Assembly (NCBI GenBank): GCA_029100965.1
Contig: JAQXQC010000079.1
Location: forward strand, 1 to 32,003
Origin: Bacilli bacterium
GTDB taxonomy: Bacteria; Bacillota_I; Bacilli_A; RF39; UBA660
DNA length: 32,003 nucleotides
Direction of reading: 5' to 3'
The notes beneath the pieces were generated by a model. It was not told the origin of the DNA. It ran no database searches and saw only the letters and a list, made by a program, of their open reading frames with translations. Below are positions 7,736 through 16,538 of this stretch, in pieces. The translations under genes were made by a program, and so were the position numbers. Positions within the stretch are counted from its first letter, which is position 1. Each line of letters starts with the position of its first letter.

Positions 7736-9592
7736 CTAATAACAATATGTCTTTAATATTAATTCAAAAATTGATAATAACATAGCAAACGACATAACAC
7801 AAAAAATTATACTATTATATTTTCTTTCACTAATTTTATTTTGAATATTTTTAGATTGAATACATATCATCAATGGAAATATAAATGGTATAAAATACCT
7901 AGGTTGAACACCATTAATGGTATTAAAACCAACTGGAGTAAAAGATAAATATAGTGCAGTCCATATCAATAGAATGATTCCTAATAAGGCTAATAGAATC
8001 AAAATTCTATGATATTTTTTTAAACAATTATTTTCTGTATCAGTAATTCCTGTAAATAATAAAGTAAATAAAATAAGATAAGAACAATTAGAGGTAAAAT
8101 AACCAATGTAAGCAAATTTTCCTCCCGTGTTTCCAAAAATCTTTCCTAAAAACTCATTAACCAATGTGTCCTTTAAAACTTTAATATATCCTAAAGGATA
8201 TGAAATAATTAACTTAAGTTGAGAACTAACACTGGTATCTCCTCCTCTTTCATCACCAGCTGGATTAGAAAGAGTAGCTGGTGAAACAAAAGTATATAGC
8301 ACTAATACAAAAATTAAAATAATACCTATTTTCAAAATAATTCTTTGTTTATCACTACTAAATCTATCTTTTGGAACAAATAAAAATAATAAAACAAAGG
8401 GAATATATACTGCTTTTGGAAATGATCCATATAAAATTGAAGCAATAAATAACAGCATTGATTTAAAATCCACTTTTGAATTTTTATCGACAAACCAATT
8501 CATTAAAATTACTAATGCCAATGTAATTCCTGATATAACAGCTGGATCATAAGAATATTGTGAAGATAAAAATAAAGAAACTGGCATAAGACCTATAACA
8601 CATAATAATCTTTTTCCTAATTTACTAATTTTAATTGCATATGCCATAATCAATACAAAAGCTAATAAATTAGTTATTTTTCCCATTTTAAAGCAAATTG
8701 AAAAAGGAAAACCTAAAAATTTAGAAAAGTAGTAACCAATTGCAGAAGGAATATAAGCAATTTTATTATAAGTAATAAACCTACTCCCAGTACTTTGATA
8801 TTTGCTATTTTTATTTTGATTTAAATATCTCATTTGATTAAATTGTTCTTCTATAGAATCTATCGAATCTCTACCAATCGGGGTAGCATCAATCATTGAA
8901 AATTCACCAATATTCCAATTAATATTTCCACTTTTTAATTCAAGCATATTTTTAAAATGAATTTGATCATCCCATGAATAATAAGTAGCAGAAGGCTGAA
9001 GAACTATAAAAGTTACTCCTAACAACATGGCGATACAAATAAAATATTTATGTATTTCTTTTGTTTGAAAACCTTTTTTAAAAAACTTGTACAACAAACA
9101 AAAAATAGAAATAAAAGAGAAAACATAAAATATTCTAAACCAATTCAACTGAAATCTATTATCCACTGATATTTCCTTCAAATCAAGATTATACTTTTTA
9201 TCATATAAAATATGAATTTCCTTAACATTATTTTTAATATTATCAACTAATTCGCCAGTTTCATTATCAAAACAATCATTTAACTCAGTAACTTTATCTT
9301 TCTTATAATAATCCAATTCTGTATATCTAATATTAACTGGTACATCTTTTGAAGTTGAATATTTTACTATTAATTTATTTACATATTTTTTAGATAATTT
9401 AATATCAATACTTTTTTTATCATTACTGGCATTAGATATTTTATAATCTACAACCTTAATTAGTCCTTTCTCTTCTCTAGGCAATGTAAATTTTTTAAAA
9501 TTAAAACCAAAAGATTCAATAAAAATACTTAGCATCAAAATGACAGACATAGCAATAATACATTTTAAGAATTTTTTTAAATTATTTTTCAT
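7736..9592 (-). CDS. DUF2142 family membrane protein, GT-C-like
   Basis: This 618-residue protein has an N-terminal membrane span (about 10-28), an extracytoplasmic segment of about 110 residues rich in beta-strand pattern, then some eleven spans. The YYSWDDQIHF segment (about 204-213) at the first large outer loop, and the later NPAGDERGGDTS and PRYFIPFIFPLM motifs, are characteristic of DUF2142. These proteins have GT-C topology and are usually found in surface polysaccharide loci; their exact reaction is not known. The ATG at 9590-9592 has AGGAGG six bases upstream and overlaps the previous gene by 11 bases. Use of a polyprenyl-phosphate sugar made by the nearby GT2 enzymes is inferred. 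Confidence 0.8.
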   Translation of the reverse strand: MKNNLKKFLKCIIAMSVILMLSIFIESFGFNFKKFTLPREEKGLIKVVDYKISNASNDKKSIDIKLSKKYVNKLIVKYSTSKDVPVNIRYTELDYYKKDKVTELNDCFDNETGELVDNIKNNVKEIHILYDKKYNLDLKEISVDNRFQLNWFRIFYVFSFISIFCLLYKFFKKGFQTKEIHKYFICIAMLLGVTFIVLQPSATYYSWDDQIHFKNMLELKSGNINWNIGEFSMIDATPIGRDSIDSIEEQFNQMRYLNQNKNSKYQSTGSRFITYNKIAYIPSAIGYYFSKFLGFPFSICFKMGKITNLLAFVLIMAYAIKISKLGKRLLCVIGLMPVSLFLSSQYSYDPAVISGITLALVILMNWFVDKNSKVDFKSMLLFIASILYGSFPKAVYIPFVLLFLFVPKDRFSSDKQRIILKIGIILIFVLVLYTFVSPATLSNPAGDERGGDTSVSSQLKLIISYPLGYIKVLKDTLVNEFLGKIFGNTGGKFAYIGYFTSNCSYLILFTLLFTGITDTENNCLKKYHRILILLALLGIILLIWTALYLSFTPVGFNTINGVQPRYFIPFIFPLMICIQSKNIQNKISERKYNSIIFCVMSFAMLLSIFELILKTYCY

Positions 9593-10193
9593 GATTTTCC
9601 TCCTTGGCTAAAGGCAATAAAATTAAACCAATTATAATAGACAATATAGAATACCAATTAAAACTATGGTTTTCTACATAATAATTAAAAGATACACCTA
9701 ATATCTTATTGCTATTTTCAATATAATTATTTTTCTCTTTACTATCTCTATATCCTAATTGAACATTATCACATTCACTGCAATCTATAGTAATAACAAA
9801 TTCCTTACCTTTAGATTTTTTGATTAAAGGAAATTGCATATACACAATGTTTGACTCATAATCTAAGTTAAAATCATGTTTAAAGTATTTTTTCCCATCA
9901 ATATCTTTCAAAGTTACCTTATAAGGATACTGATTAATATCATCATTTCCAAAATATAAAAATATACCATAAGCGTTATCTTCACTTATCTTTATATGTT
10001 GTACTATCGGAAAAGTAGCTGTTTTCTTCTCTGATTCAATAGTATTGTCATATAAATAAGCGTTATTTGTTTTTTGAGGCTTGACAATTAAAACAACTAC
10101 AAATAGCAAAATACCAAGAAATATTAATAAGTAACAAAACAACTTTTTCCAGTATTTTAATAAGTAATTTTTCCAATGCTCTAACCACTCCAT
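9582..10193 (-). CDS. Unrecognised membrane-anchored extracytoplasmic protein
   Basis: I do not recognise this 203-residue protein. It has a strong membrane span near the N-terminus (about 17-37), an outer domain of about 140 residues with alternating hydrophobic pattern suggesting a beta-sandwich, and a C-terminal span (about 180-195). The pattern with GIFLYFGN and later VYMQFPL resembles extracytoplasmic domains found inside some large Bacillota polysaccharide membrane proteins, including DUF2142 members. The start is the ATG at 10191-10193, with GAGGAG seven bases upstream; an in-frame GTG at 10208 overlaps that site and is unlikely. It sits between the two-domain GT2 and the DUF2142 gene, overlapping the latter, so a partner role is plausible. 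Confidence 0.65.
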   Translation of the reverse strand: MEWLEHWKNYLLKYWKKLFCYLLIFLGILLFVVVLIVKPQKTNNAYLYDNTIESEKKTATFPIVQHIKISEDNAYGIFLYFGNDDINQYPYKVTLKDIDGKKYFKHDFNLDYESNIVYMQFPLIKKSKGKEFVITIDCSECDNVQLGYRDSKEKNNYIENSNKILGVSFNYYVENHSFNWYSILSIIIGLILLPLAKEENHEK

Positions 10194-10197
10194 AACT

Positions 10198-12366
10198 CTA
10201 CTCCTCACTTTTCTTATCTAACCTAAAAGCATATCCATAACTCATATTATCATTATAGAATGGATCAGATAATAACTTTTCCTTCCATTTATCACACATA
10301 TAATCCGTTTCTTCCTTAAATCTTTTTATTTGATCATCTCTCATATCATTTCCTCTAGATAAAGATTCATAATGAAATAACTCTACATGAGGAAGAACAA
10401 CATTATTATACCCATTTTTCAATAATTTTAAATTAAAATCAACATCATTATAAGCAACCTTTAATTTTTCATCTAGCCCCAATACTTCTAAGTATTTTTC
10501 TTTTTTGACCATCAAACAAGCAGCAGTCACACAAGACCAATCATATACAGAAACTAATCTACCAAAATAACCGTATTGATTTCTTCCTGTAGAAACATTT
10601 GCATGCATAGCAATACCTCCAACACCAATTACTACACCCGCATGCTGAACAGTTTGATTAGGATACAATAATTTAGCCCCAACACAACCAATATGTTTCT
10701 GACTAGCATAGCCAACCATATCATGAAGCCACAAAGGACTTATCACTTCTGTATCATTATTAAGAAGAACAATATACTCTCCACTTGCCATCTTTACTGC
10801 CTCATTATTTAAATAAGAATAATTAAATTCACACTCTAACCTTAAAACCTTAAAATTATCATATTTCTCTTTATAGATATCAAATAAATCAAAAGTTTCT
10901 TTTAAAGAACTATTATTATCAACAACAATAACCTCAAAATTAGAATATTTTGTCTTTTCATAAATTGATTTTAAACAAGTATCTAATACACGAGCTTTAT
11001 CTTTAGTAGGAATAATAATACTAATCTTAGGTTCCTTTTGATACAAATATTCAATTCTATACATTTCAGGACTACCAATTAAATGGACATTAGCCTTTAT
11101 TTTATTTCTTTTAAAATAATCTTCAAGTGCTCTCTTTCCAGCATCATAAGCATAATTTTTATGACTCCCTCCACTAGAAGTAGACCCTTCAGTCATTCGC
11201 CAATGATAAAGAATTTTATCAACATGCCCTATTTTTCTAGTCTTATCAACTACTCTTAAAAATAAATCATAATCTTGTGCTCCATTATACTCTCCACGAA
11301 ATCCTTTTATTTCATCAATTAAACTTTTTCTAATCACTGTAAAATGACAAAAATAATTAGAAGAAAGAAACGTATCTAAAGAAAAATCAGGCTTAAAGTG
11401 AGGAAAGCATCTTTTTCCATCATAATCTAATTTATCTTCATCACTATAAATCAAATCTAAATCAGAATCTTCATTCAATCTTTTAACCATATAATATAAA
11501 GCATCTTTATCCAAAACATCATCATTATCAACTAACCCAACAAACTCTCCTCGAGCAAGCGTTAAAGCACTATTAGTAGCCTCACTGATATGACCATTCT
11601 TTTTTCGATAAATAACACGAATCTTAGAAGATTTTTTTTCATATTCTTTTAATACTTCCAAAGTCTCTTTCTTAGTAGAACAATCATCACTAAGACAAAT
11701 TTCAAAATTATCATAACTTTGCCCTAAAATACTATCCAAACATTCTTCCAATAATTTCCTTGGTGCATTATAAACAGGAATAACAATACTAATTAAAGGC
11801 TGATAGTCAAACTTTTGATAAATAACTTTTTCTTCGTTTTCCTCTAACCACTTCTGATAATCATTATCTACTAAAGGATTATAAAACAATTCATCAACAT
11901 TTTTATTTTCCATATTATTAGAAAATGAACGAAGATATTGTTTCATCATTCTAGGTGGAACCAAAAAATGATGTCTCTGCCACATTAAACGAATAGTTTT
12001 CACTACAATTTTAGGTAATCTTTTTAATTTAGAAAAAAACTTCTTACCACTTACACAAATCCGAAAAGACATTCTAGAAAATAAAGAAACATTTTTTTTC
12101 AAAAAAACTTCCTGATCATAATAAACTTCCACAATTTTATCTTTTTTTTCTAAAGAAACATAAATATCAAAATCATCAGTTTTTATTCCTTTTATCTTAT
12201 TTACAACATACTCTTTATCTAAAATAATTCTATTTTCATACTTTTTCTCTACACCATCAATAAATATTTTTATTTTACTTTTTGTTTTACAATATCCCTT
12301 TAATTCTAATTTAGCATTTCTAACTCCATTAATATACCAAGTAGATAACCTAAAATCTTTCTTCAT
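10198..12366 (-). CDS. Large protein with two GT2 domains
   Basis: This 722-residue protein carries two complete GT-A domains after an N-terminal region of about 190 residues. Domain 1 (about 191-400) shows ISIVIPVYN, LSDDCS and VDNDD (279-283). Domain 2 (about 447-690) shows ISIIIPTKD, VVDNNS, LLNNDTE (534-540) and the ending HYESLSRG. Bifunctional GT2 proteins of this shape add two sugars in turn or polymerise a disaccharide; rhamnan-type loci often have one. The N-terminal 90 residues look like a small beta domain and are not recognised. The ribosome binding site GGAGGAG lies close to the ATG. It follows the ABC permease by 8 bases, which fits assembly of the exported chain. Linkages are unknown. 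Confidence 0.9.
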   Translation of the reverse strand: MKKDFRLSTWYINGVRNAKLELKGYCKTKSKIKIFIDGVEKKYENRIILDKEYVVNKIKGIKTDDFDIYVSLEKKDKIVEVYYDQEVFLKKNVSLFSRMSFRICVSGKKFFSKLKRLPKIVVKTIRLMWQRHHFLVPPRMMKQYLRSFSNNMENKNVDELFYNPLVDNDYQKWLEENEEKVIYQKFDYQPLISIVIPVYNAPRKLLEECLDSILGQSYDNFEICLSDDCSTKKETLEVLKEYEKKSSKIRVIYRKKNGHISEATNSALTLARGEFVGLVDNDDVLDKDALYYMVKRLNEDSDLDLIYSDEDKLDYDGKRCFPHFKPDFSLDTFLSSNYFCHFTVIRKSLIDEIKGFRGEYNGAQDYDLFLRVVDKTRKIGHVDKILYHWRMTEGSTSSGGSHKNYAYDAGKRALEDYFKRNKIKANVHLIGSPEMYRIEYLYQKEPKISIIIPTKDKARVLDTCLKSIYEKTKYSNFEVIVVDNNSSLKETFDLFDIYKEKYDNFKVLRLECEFNYSYLNNEAVKMASGEYIVLLNNDTEVISPLWLHDMVGYASQKHIGCVGAKLLYPNQTVQHAGVVIGVGGIAMHANVSTGRNQYGYFGRLVSVYDWSCVTAACLMVKKEKYLEVLGLDEKLKVAYNDVDFNLKLLKNGYNNVVLPHVELFHYESLSRGNDMRDDQIKRFKEETDYMCDKWKEKLLSDPFYNDNMSYGYAFRLDKKSEE

Positions 12367-12374
12367 AGCTCCTC

Positions 12375-13148
12375 CTATACTTCTTCTGCAAATCCTTTTT
12401 GTAATTTTTCAAAAATCAAATAGCCAATCATAAAAAGGAAGATACTAAAAATACTTACCACTCCAAGTCCTATTAAATCAGGCATCTTTTGATAAAAGAA
12501 AATACTTCTATAAGCATTAACTAAATAAGCCATTGGATTTACTTTTAAAACCCATGCTAATTTTTCAGGAAAAATATCTGGAGTATAAAGAATAGGTGTT
12601 ACATAAAAAGCCATACTCAAAATAAAATTAACAATATGTTCAATATCTCTCATATACATCTCTATTGCACTTAAAATAAAAGTAAAACCTAATAACATAA
12701 TATATTGAATAATTGCAATTAAAGGCAACCATAAAATTTGACAACTAATTCCAAGTCCACTACCTAAACAAAATAAAACAATAATTAAACAAGAAATTAA
12801 AAAATTAACTAAACAACTTGTAACAGTAGAAATTGGTAAAATAATCCTAGGAAAATAAACTTTTTTAATAATATCTGCATTACTTAAAACAGAAATAAGT
12901 CCCATATTAATCGAACTAGTAAAAAATGTCCAAGGAATAATTCCTGTAATCAAATAAATTAAATAATTCTCTACTTTAATTCGCATAATATATGGAAAAA
13001 CAATAGCATAAACCAAAACAGATAATAAAGGATTAATAAAACTCCATAATACACCCAAAAAAGATCCCTTATACTTACCCCTAATATCTTTCTTTACATT
13101 AGATTTCAAAAACTCCCTATAATGTCTTAAATCATTAACTAAACCCAT
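12375..13148 (-). CDS. wzm: ABC-2 polysaccharide exporter permease
   Basis: This is a 257-residue integral membrane protein with six predicted spans, of the Wzm/TagG/RgpC family. The N-terminal amphipathic segment with DIRGKYKGSFLGVLW is the hallmark of these permeases, and the late VTPILYTPDIFPE and NPMAYLVNAYRS motifs agree. With the ATPase encoded just upstream it would move a completed undecaprenyl-diphosphate-linked polymer across the membrane. Length is normal. The gap to the ATPase gene is 10 bases. Whether the cargo is teichoic-acid-like (TagG) or rhamnan-like (RgpC) cannot be told from the protein. Confidence 0.93.
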   Translation of the reverse strand: MGLVNDLRHYREFLKSNVKKDIRGKYKGSFLGVLWSFINPLLSVLVYAIVFPYIMRIKVENYLIYLITGIIPWTFFTSSINMGLISVLSNADIIKKVYFPRIILPISTVTSCLVNFLISCLIIVLFCLGSGLGISCQILWLPLIAIIQYIMLLGFTFILSAIEMYMRDIEHIVNFILSMAFYVTPILYTPDIFPEKLAWVLKVNPMAYLVNAYRSIFFYQKMPDLIGLGVVSIFSIFLFMIGYLIFEKLQKGFAEEV

Positions 13149-13158
13149 TTCTTATCAC

Positions 13159-13893
13159 CTACTGACATTCCTTTAAGTATTTTTCAATAACATCTTTAGT
13201 ATTTCCATCTTCTTTAACAATACCATCTTTAATCCAAATTGCACGATTACACAACTTTTTAACAGACTCTAAACTATGCGTAACAATAACAATAGTTTTA
13301 TTACTATCCCTTAAACTTTCTAATTTTTTAAAACATTTATCCTGAAAATGTTGATCCCCTACTGCTAAAATTTCATCAATAAGTAATATATCAGCATCAA
13401 CATTAATAGCAACACTAAAAGCAAGACGCATATACATACCAGAAGAATAAGTTCGAACAGGATTATCAATAAATTCTTCTAATTCCGAAAAAGCAATAAT
13501 ATCATCTAATCTCTTATCAATTTCCTTCTTAGAAAGACCAAAGATAGAAGCATTAAAATAAATATTTTCTCTTCCCGAAAAATCAGGATGAAACCCTGCT
13601 CCTAACTCCAATAAAGAGGTAAGTTTTCCTTTAGTCTGAACCGTTCCTTTAGTAGGATAAATAATTTTTGTCATCAATTTTAATAAAGTTGATTTTCCAC
13701 TACCATTTGTTCCAATTAACGCAACTGTTTCACCTTTTTTTATTTCAACATTAATATCTTTTAAAACAGTTCTAACTTCTTTATTTCCTCTTTTCCAAAA
13801 AAGTAATTTCTCCTTCAATGTATTTGCCTTATCAAAATAAACATTAAATACCTTTGTCATATTCTTTACTTCAATTGCATTACCGCGTTTCAT
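13159..13893 (-). CDS. wzt: ABC polysaccharide exporter ATPase
   Basis: This is a 244-residue ATPase of the Wzt/TagH family. It shows Walker A GTNGSGKST (61-69), the short signature YSSGM (149-153), Walker B ADILLIDE (167-174), the DEILAVGD extension typical of polysaccharide exporters, and the switch histidine (206). There is no C-terminal carbohydrate-binding domain, so chain-end recognition of the O9a type is not expected. The frame is open to a TTG at 13905, but GGTGA five bases before the ATG at 13891-13893 favours the later start. It overlaps the GT4-like gene by 14 bases and partners the permease downstream. Confidence 0.93.
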   Translation of the reverse strand: MKRGNAIEVKNMTKVFNVYFDKANTLKEKLLFWKRGNKEVRTVLKDINVEIKKGETVALIGTNGSGKSTLLKLMTKIIYPTKGTVQTKGKLTSLLELGAGFHPDFSGRENIYFNASIFGLSKKEIDKRLDDIIAFSELEEFIDNPVRTYSSGMYMRLAFSVAINVDADILLIDEILAVGDQHFQDKCFKKLESLRDSNKTIVIVTHSLESVKKLCNRAIWIKDGIVKEDGNTKDVIEKYLKECQ

Positions 13894-15070
13894 TACCTTC
13901 ACCAATACTCTCTATGATATCATCATATAATTTTACAATTTTCTCTTCCTGATTTTCATTTCCATATTTTAAATAACACTTTTTCTTAGCTGATTCAATA
14001 ACATCTTGCATTTCTTCATAATTTAAATATATATATTCTATTTTATCATACCAATCCATTTCTGTACACAAAAAGCCATCTTTTCCATCCTCAATAATCT
14101 CATGATAAACAGAATTATCAGTAGCACAACTAACAACATCTACAATACTAGCCTCAAAATACTTAAGTTCACTCTTACATTGATTAAACTCATGATTCTG
14201 TAAAGGAATAATATTCAAATCAACTTCCCCAATTTTATATTGCAATTCTTCATACGAAACAAACTTATCAATTAAAATTCGTCCTTCTTTTTTTAAATTT
14301 TCAAACCGCTCAGACAAAGACATAAACCCAACTATTTTCAAATAAATATTATCATATTTATCCATTAGCTTTACAAGAGCCGATTCAACAATCTCCAAAT
14401 CTCTTTGATGAGAATTAGAGCCACTAAAATAACCAATAATAAATTTATCATTCCTAGTTTCTTTTTTCTTTAATGAACAAATTTTTTTCGATTCTCTTTC
14501 TTGCTCAATATTTAAAAAATTAGAAAGCACCCATACTGGCTTATTAAAATCAGAAGCAATATGTTCTTTTAAATCTTTTGTTGTTACAATAAAACCATCA
14601 CTTATAGAAGCAATTAACTCATATCTCTTAGCAAGAGCAAAAAAAGAATCAATTGTAGCCTCTCGATAATCACCAACACTATTTAAATATTTTGGTACAT
14701 ATTTAGTATGATAAATTAAATCATCCATATCATAAATAACAGGAATTTTATGTTTCTTAATTACTCTAATAAAGCTTTCAAGTTCAAAGCTCCACTTTGC
14801 TCTTTGTAAAATAATTAAATCTATCTTAGAAATCAAATCATATATACTATAAAGTTCACTTACTAAAAAACAAGTTACTAAATATTTAGAATTATCCATC
14901 ATTGCTTCCATTACATTATAAGTTCGATAACGGAACGTAGAATTATCAAAAACATCTTTAATATAAATAACATTCTTCTTCTTACTATTTAAAAACTCAT
15001 AATATCGAATAGAAAACTCTGGTATATTTAATTGCATATCAAAATCAGTATCACACTTTAATTTATACAT
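13880..15070 (-). CDS. GT4-like (GT-B) glycosyltransferase
   Basis: This 396-residue protein has the two-lobed GT-B layout. The N-terminal half contains IDLIILQRAKW and the acidic PVIYDMDDLIY stretch; the C-terminal half contains FIIGYFSGSNSHQRDL, then VDLNIIPLQ with ELKYFEASI, the equivalent of the donor-binding E-x7-E region. Related enzymes often sit in rhamnan and O-antigen loci. No membrane span is visible. AGGAGG six bases upstream supports the ATG at 15068-15070, which overlaps the preceding gene by 8 bases. It directly precedes the ABC exporter genes. Donor and linkage are unknown. Confidence 0.85.
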   Translation of the reverse strand: MYKLKCDTDFDMQLNIPEFSIRYYEFLNSKKKNVIYIKDVFDNSTFRYRTYNVMEAMMDNSKYLVTCFLVSELYSIYDLISKIDLIILQRAKWSFELESFIRVIKKHKIPVIYDMDDLIYHTKYVPKYLNSVGDYREATIDSFFALAKRYELIASISDGFIVTTKDLKEHIASDFNKPVWVLSNFLNIEQERESKKICSLKKKETRNDKFIIGYFSGSNSHQRDLEIVESALVKLMDKYDNIYLKIVGFMSLSERFENLKKEGRILIDKFVSYEELQYKIGEVDLNIIPLQNHEFNQCKSELKYFEASIVDVVSCATDNSVYHEIIEDGKDGFLCTEMDWYDKIEYIYLNYEEMQDVIESAKKKCYLKYGNENQEEKIVKLYDDIIESIGEGNETR

Positions 15071-16349
15071 CTTTATCCTCCTGTATCCTATCTAATTTTT
15101 TTTCAAATTCTTTATAACCATTATCAATTTTAGTATTTTCAAATTGATTATTCCAAACAATATCTTTATCATTCACACAGTTTAAATCAATGATTTCTTT
15201 TTTTACATAATCCATTTCCTTAACAAATCCCATAATAGCAGGTACTTCATAAGTATTTTCTTTTCTTAAATAAGATAACTGAAACACAAAATTAGCATGA
15301 CTATCTATCTCTGTTACTCTTCTAATCCTAACATTTGTATCAAAATGAAATTTAAAATCATTATCATAATCAACAATATTAATCATCCATTCATCTGGAT
15401 TAAATTTACCATTTAAAAAAGCCTCATTTAAAAGTTCAACTCCAACAATAAACATATCATTAAAATCACAATAAAGCTGATTCAAATCATTTATTTTTAA
15501 CTTCTGATGATTAGTTTCAAACTTTAATTGACAAGATTTTAAATGTTGAAGTACTTTTCTATCATCTAATAAACAAATAACATTTGAATTACAACAAATA
15601 TTAGATACCTGATAATAAATAGACTTTTCTAAATTATCTAAATCATTTAAATAAAAATAAATTTTATTATTCATACTTGCCGTATTAAGTAATGCTCTAG
15701 CATTCTTCCATGAAGTACAAACATATTTCTCTTCTAAACCAATCTCTAAATAATTAGAACTCTTCAAATTCAAAAATACAGTATTTTTAGGTAAAGACAA
15801 ATTATTCTTTTGAAGAAATTCTTTTAAAATTTCAAAATCAGCCGAATTATAAATAATTCTTAATTGATAATTATCATGATAACAATACTTTAAAACAAAT
15901 TGAAACAATAAGTTCATCCCATAAACACAATCATCAATCTCATCAAAAAACAAATTAATTCTCTTAATATTACTATCATATACATAAGTCTTATAAAAAT
16001 AAGGACAACCATAAATCTCCTCATAAACCTTCTTTAAACTAAGGCCATTATCTTTTTCAATAATTCTATTTTCAGCCTTACCAAATTTTAAATAATGAAG
16101 AAGTGGATTTACTCCAGCATCTTCTACATCCTTGTAATTTTTTAAATAAAAATTATTAGAAAATTCATAACTAGGAGATCTCCCTTCTTTCCAACCATAA
16201 TAATAATAATGACGGCAAGCGTCCATGTTAATGTTTGGATTTTCTCTTTTATAGTAATCTTCATCAAAATACTTACTGTTTCTAATTAAATTAATATTTT
16301 CTTGATCAACACTATGAGTTCCAAATATTTTTTTTATCAATTCAAACAA
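15063..16349 (-). CDS. WsaF-like protein, possible degenerate GT-B
   Basis: This protein of about 428 residues begins with two copies of a motif known from rhamnan-synthesis and related glycosyltransferases: FDEDYY...HYYYYGWKEGR (about 27-60) and FSNNFY...PLLHYLKFGKAENR (about 62-95). The rest roughly follows the WsaF rhamnosyltransferase pattern (INLFFDEID start, CTSWKNA, IYFYLND), but the C-terminal donor-binding half is short and poorly conserved, so activity is uncertain. The start is an inferred TTG at 16347-16349: GAGGTGA lies five bases before it, and the promoter at 16383-16412 rules out the farther upstream in-frame starts. A GTG at 16358 is less likely. It is the first gene of its transcript. 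Confidence 0.65.
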   Translation of the reverse strand: MFELIKKIFGTHSVDQENINLIRNSKYFDEDYYKRENPNINMDACRHYYYYGWKEGRSPSYEFSNNFYLKNYKDVEDAGVNPLLHYLKFGKAENRIIEKDNGLSLKKVYEEIYGCPYFYKTYVYDSNIKRINLFFDEIDDCVYGMNLLFQFVLKYCYHDNYQLRIIYNSADFEILKEFLQKNNLSLPKNTVFLNLKSSNYLEIGLEEKYVCTSWKNARALLNTASMNNKIYFYLNDLDNLEKSIYYQVSNICCNSNVICLLDDRKVLQHLKSCQLKFETNHQKLKINDLNQLYCDFNDMFIVGVELLNEAFLNGKFNPDEWMINIVDYDNDFKFHFDTNVRIRRVTEIDSHANFVFQLSYLRKENTYEVPAIMGFVKEMDYVKKEIIDLNCVNDKDIVWNNQFENTKIDNGYKEFEKKLDRIQEDKDV

Positions 16350-16382
16350 AACATTCACCTCTTCTATGAAATATACAATATA

Positions 16383-16412
16383 ATTATAACATTCATTTAC
16401 AAATACAGTCAA
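16383..16412 (-). promoter_or_regulatory. Promoter of the second polysaccharide unit
   Basis: On the minus strand TTGACT (16407-16412) and a perfect TATAAT (16383-16388) are 18 bases apart, with TGT before the -10 box (extended -10). Transcription would start near 16376 and give a leader of only about 25 bases before the TTG start at 16349. It would drive nine genes, down to 5268. Confidence 0.85.
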
Positions 16413-16490
16413 GAAATCATAAAAATACTAAAGACTATTACAACCAATTTCATAAACTTTTGCAAATTTGAAACACGATAATAAATATCT

Positions 16491-16533
16491 AAAAAAATTT
16501 CAACCAATAACATTATCAAAATCATTGAATTTT
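16491..16533 (-). terminator. Weak terminator-like hairpin after the GtrII-like gene
   Basis: Six bases past the stop codon at 16539, the minus strand reads AAATTCAA, a loop of about 20 bases, then TTGAAATTT (one bulged A) running into a seven-T tract (16491-16497). The stem is AT-only apart from one GC pair, so it is weak. Its position just ahead of the strong promoter at 16383-16412 supports a transcript boundary here. Confidence 0.4.
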
Positions 16534-16538
16534 AACAA

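Noticed and set aside
13880-16349. The WsaF-like gene and the following GT4-like gene as halves of one broken glycosyltransferase.
   Set aside because: The second gene has its own AGGAGG site and a full two-lobed GT-B layout, and the 8-base overlap is like the other coupled gene pairs here.
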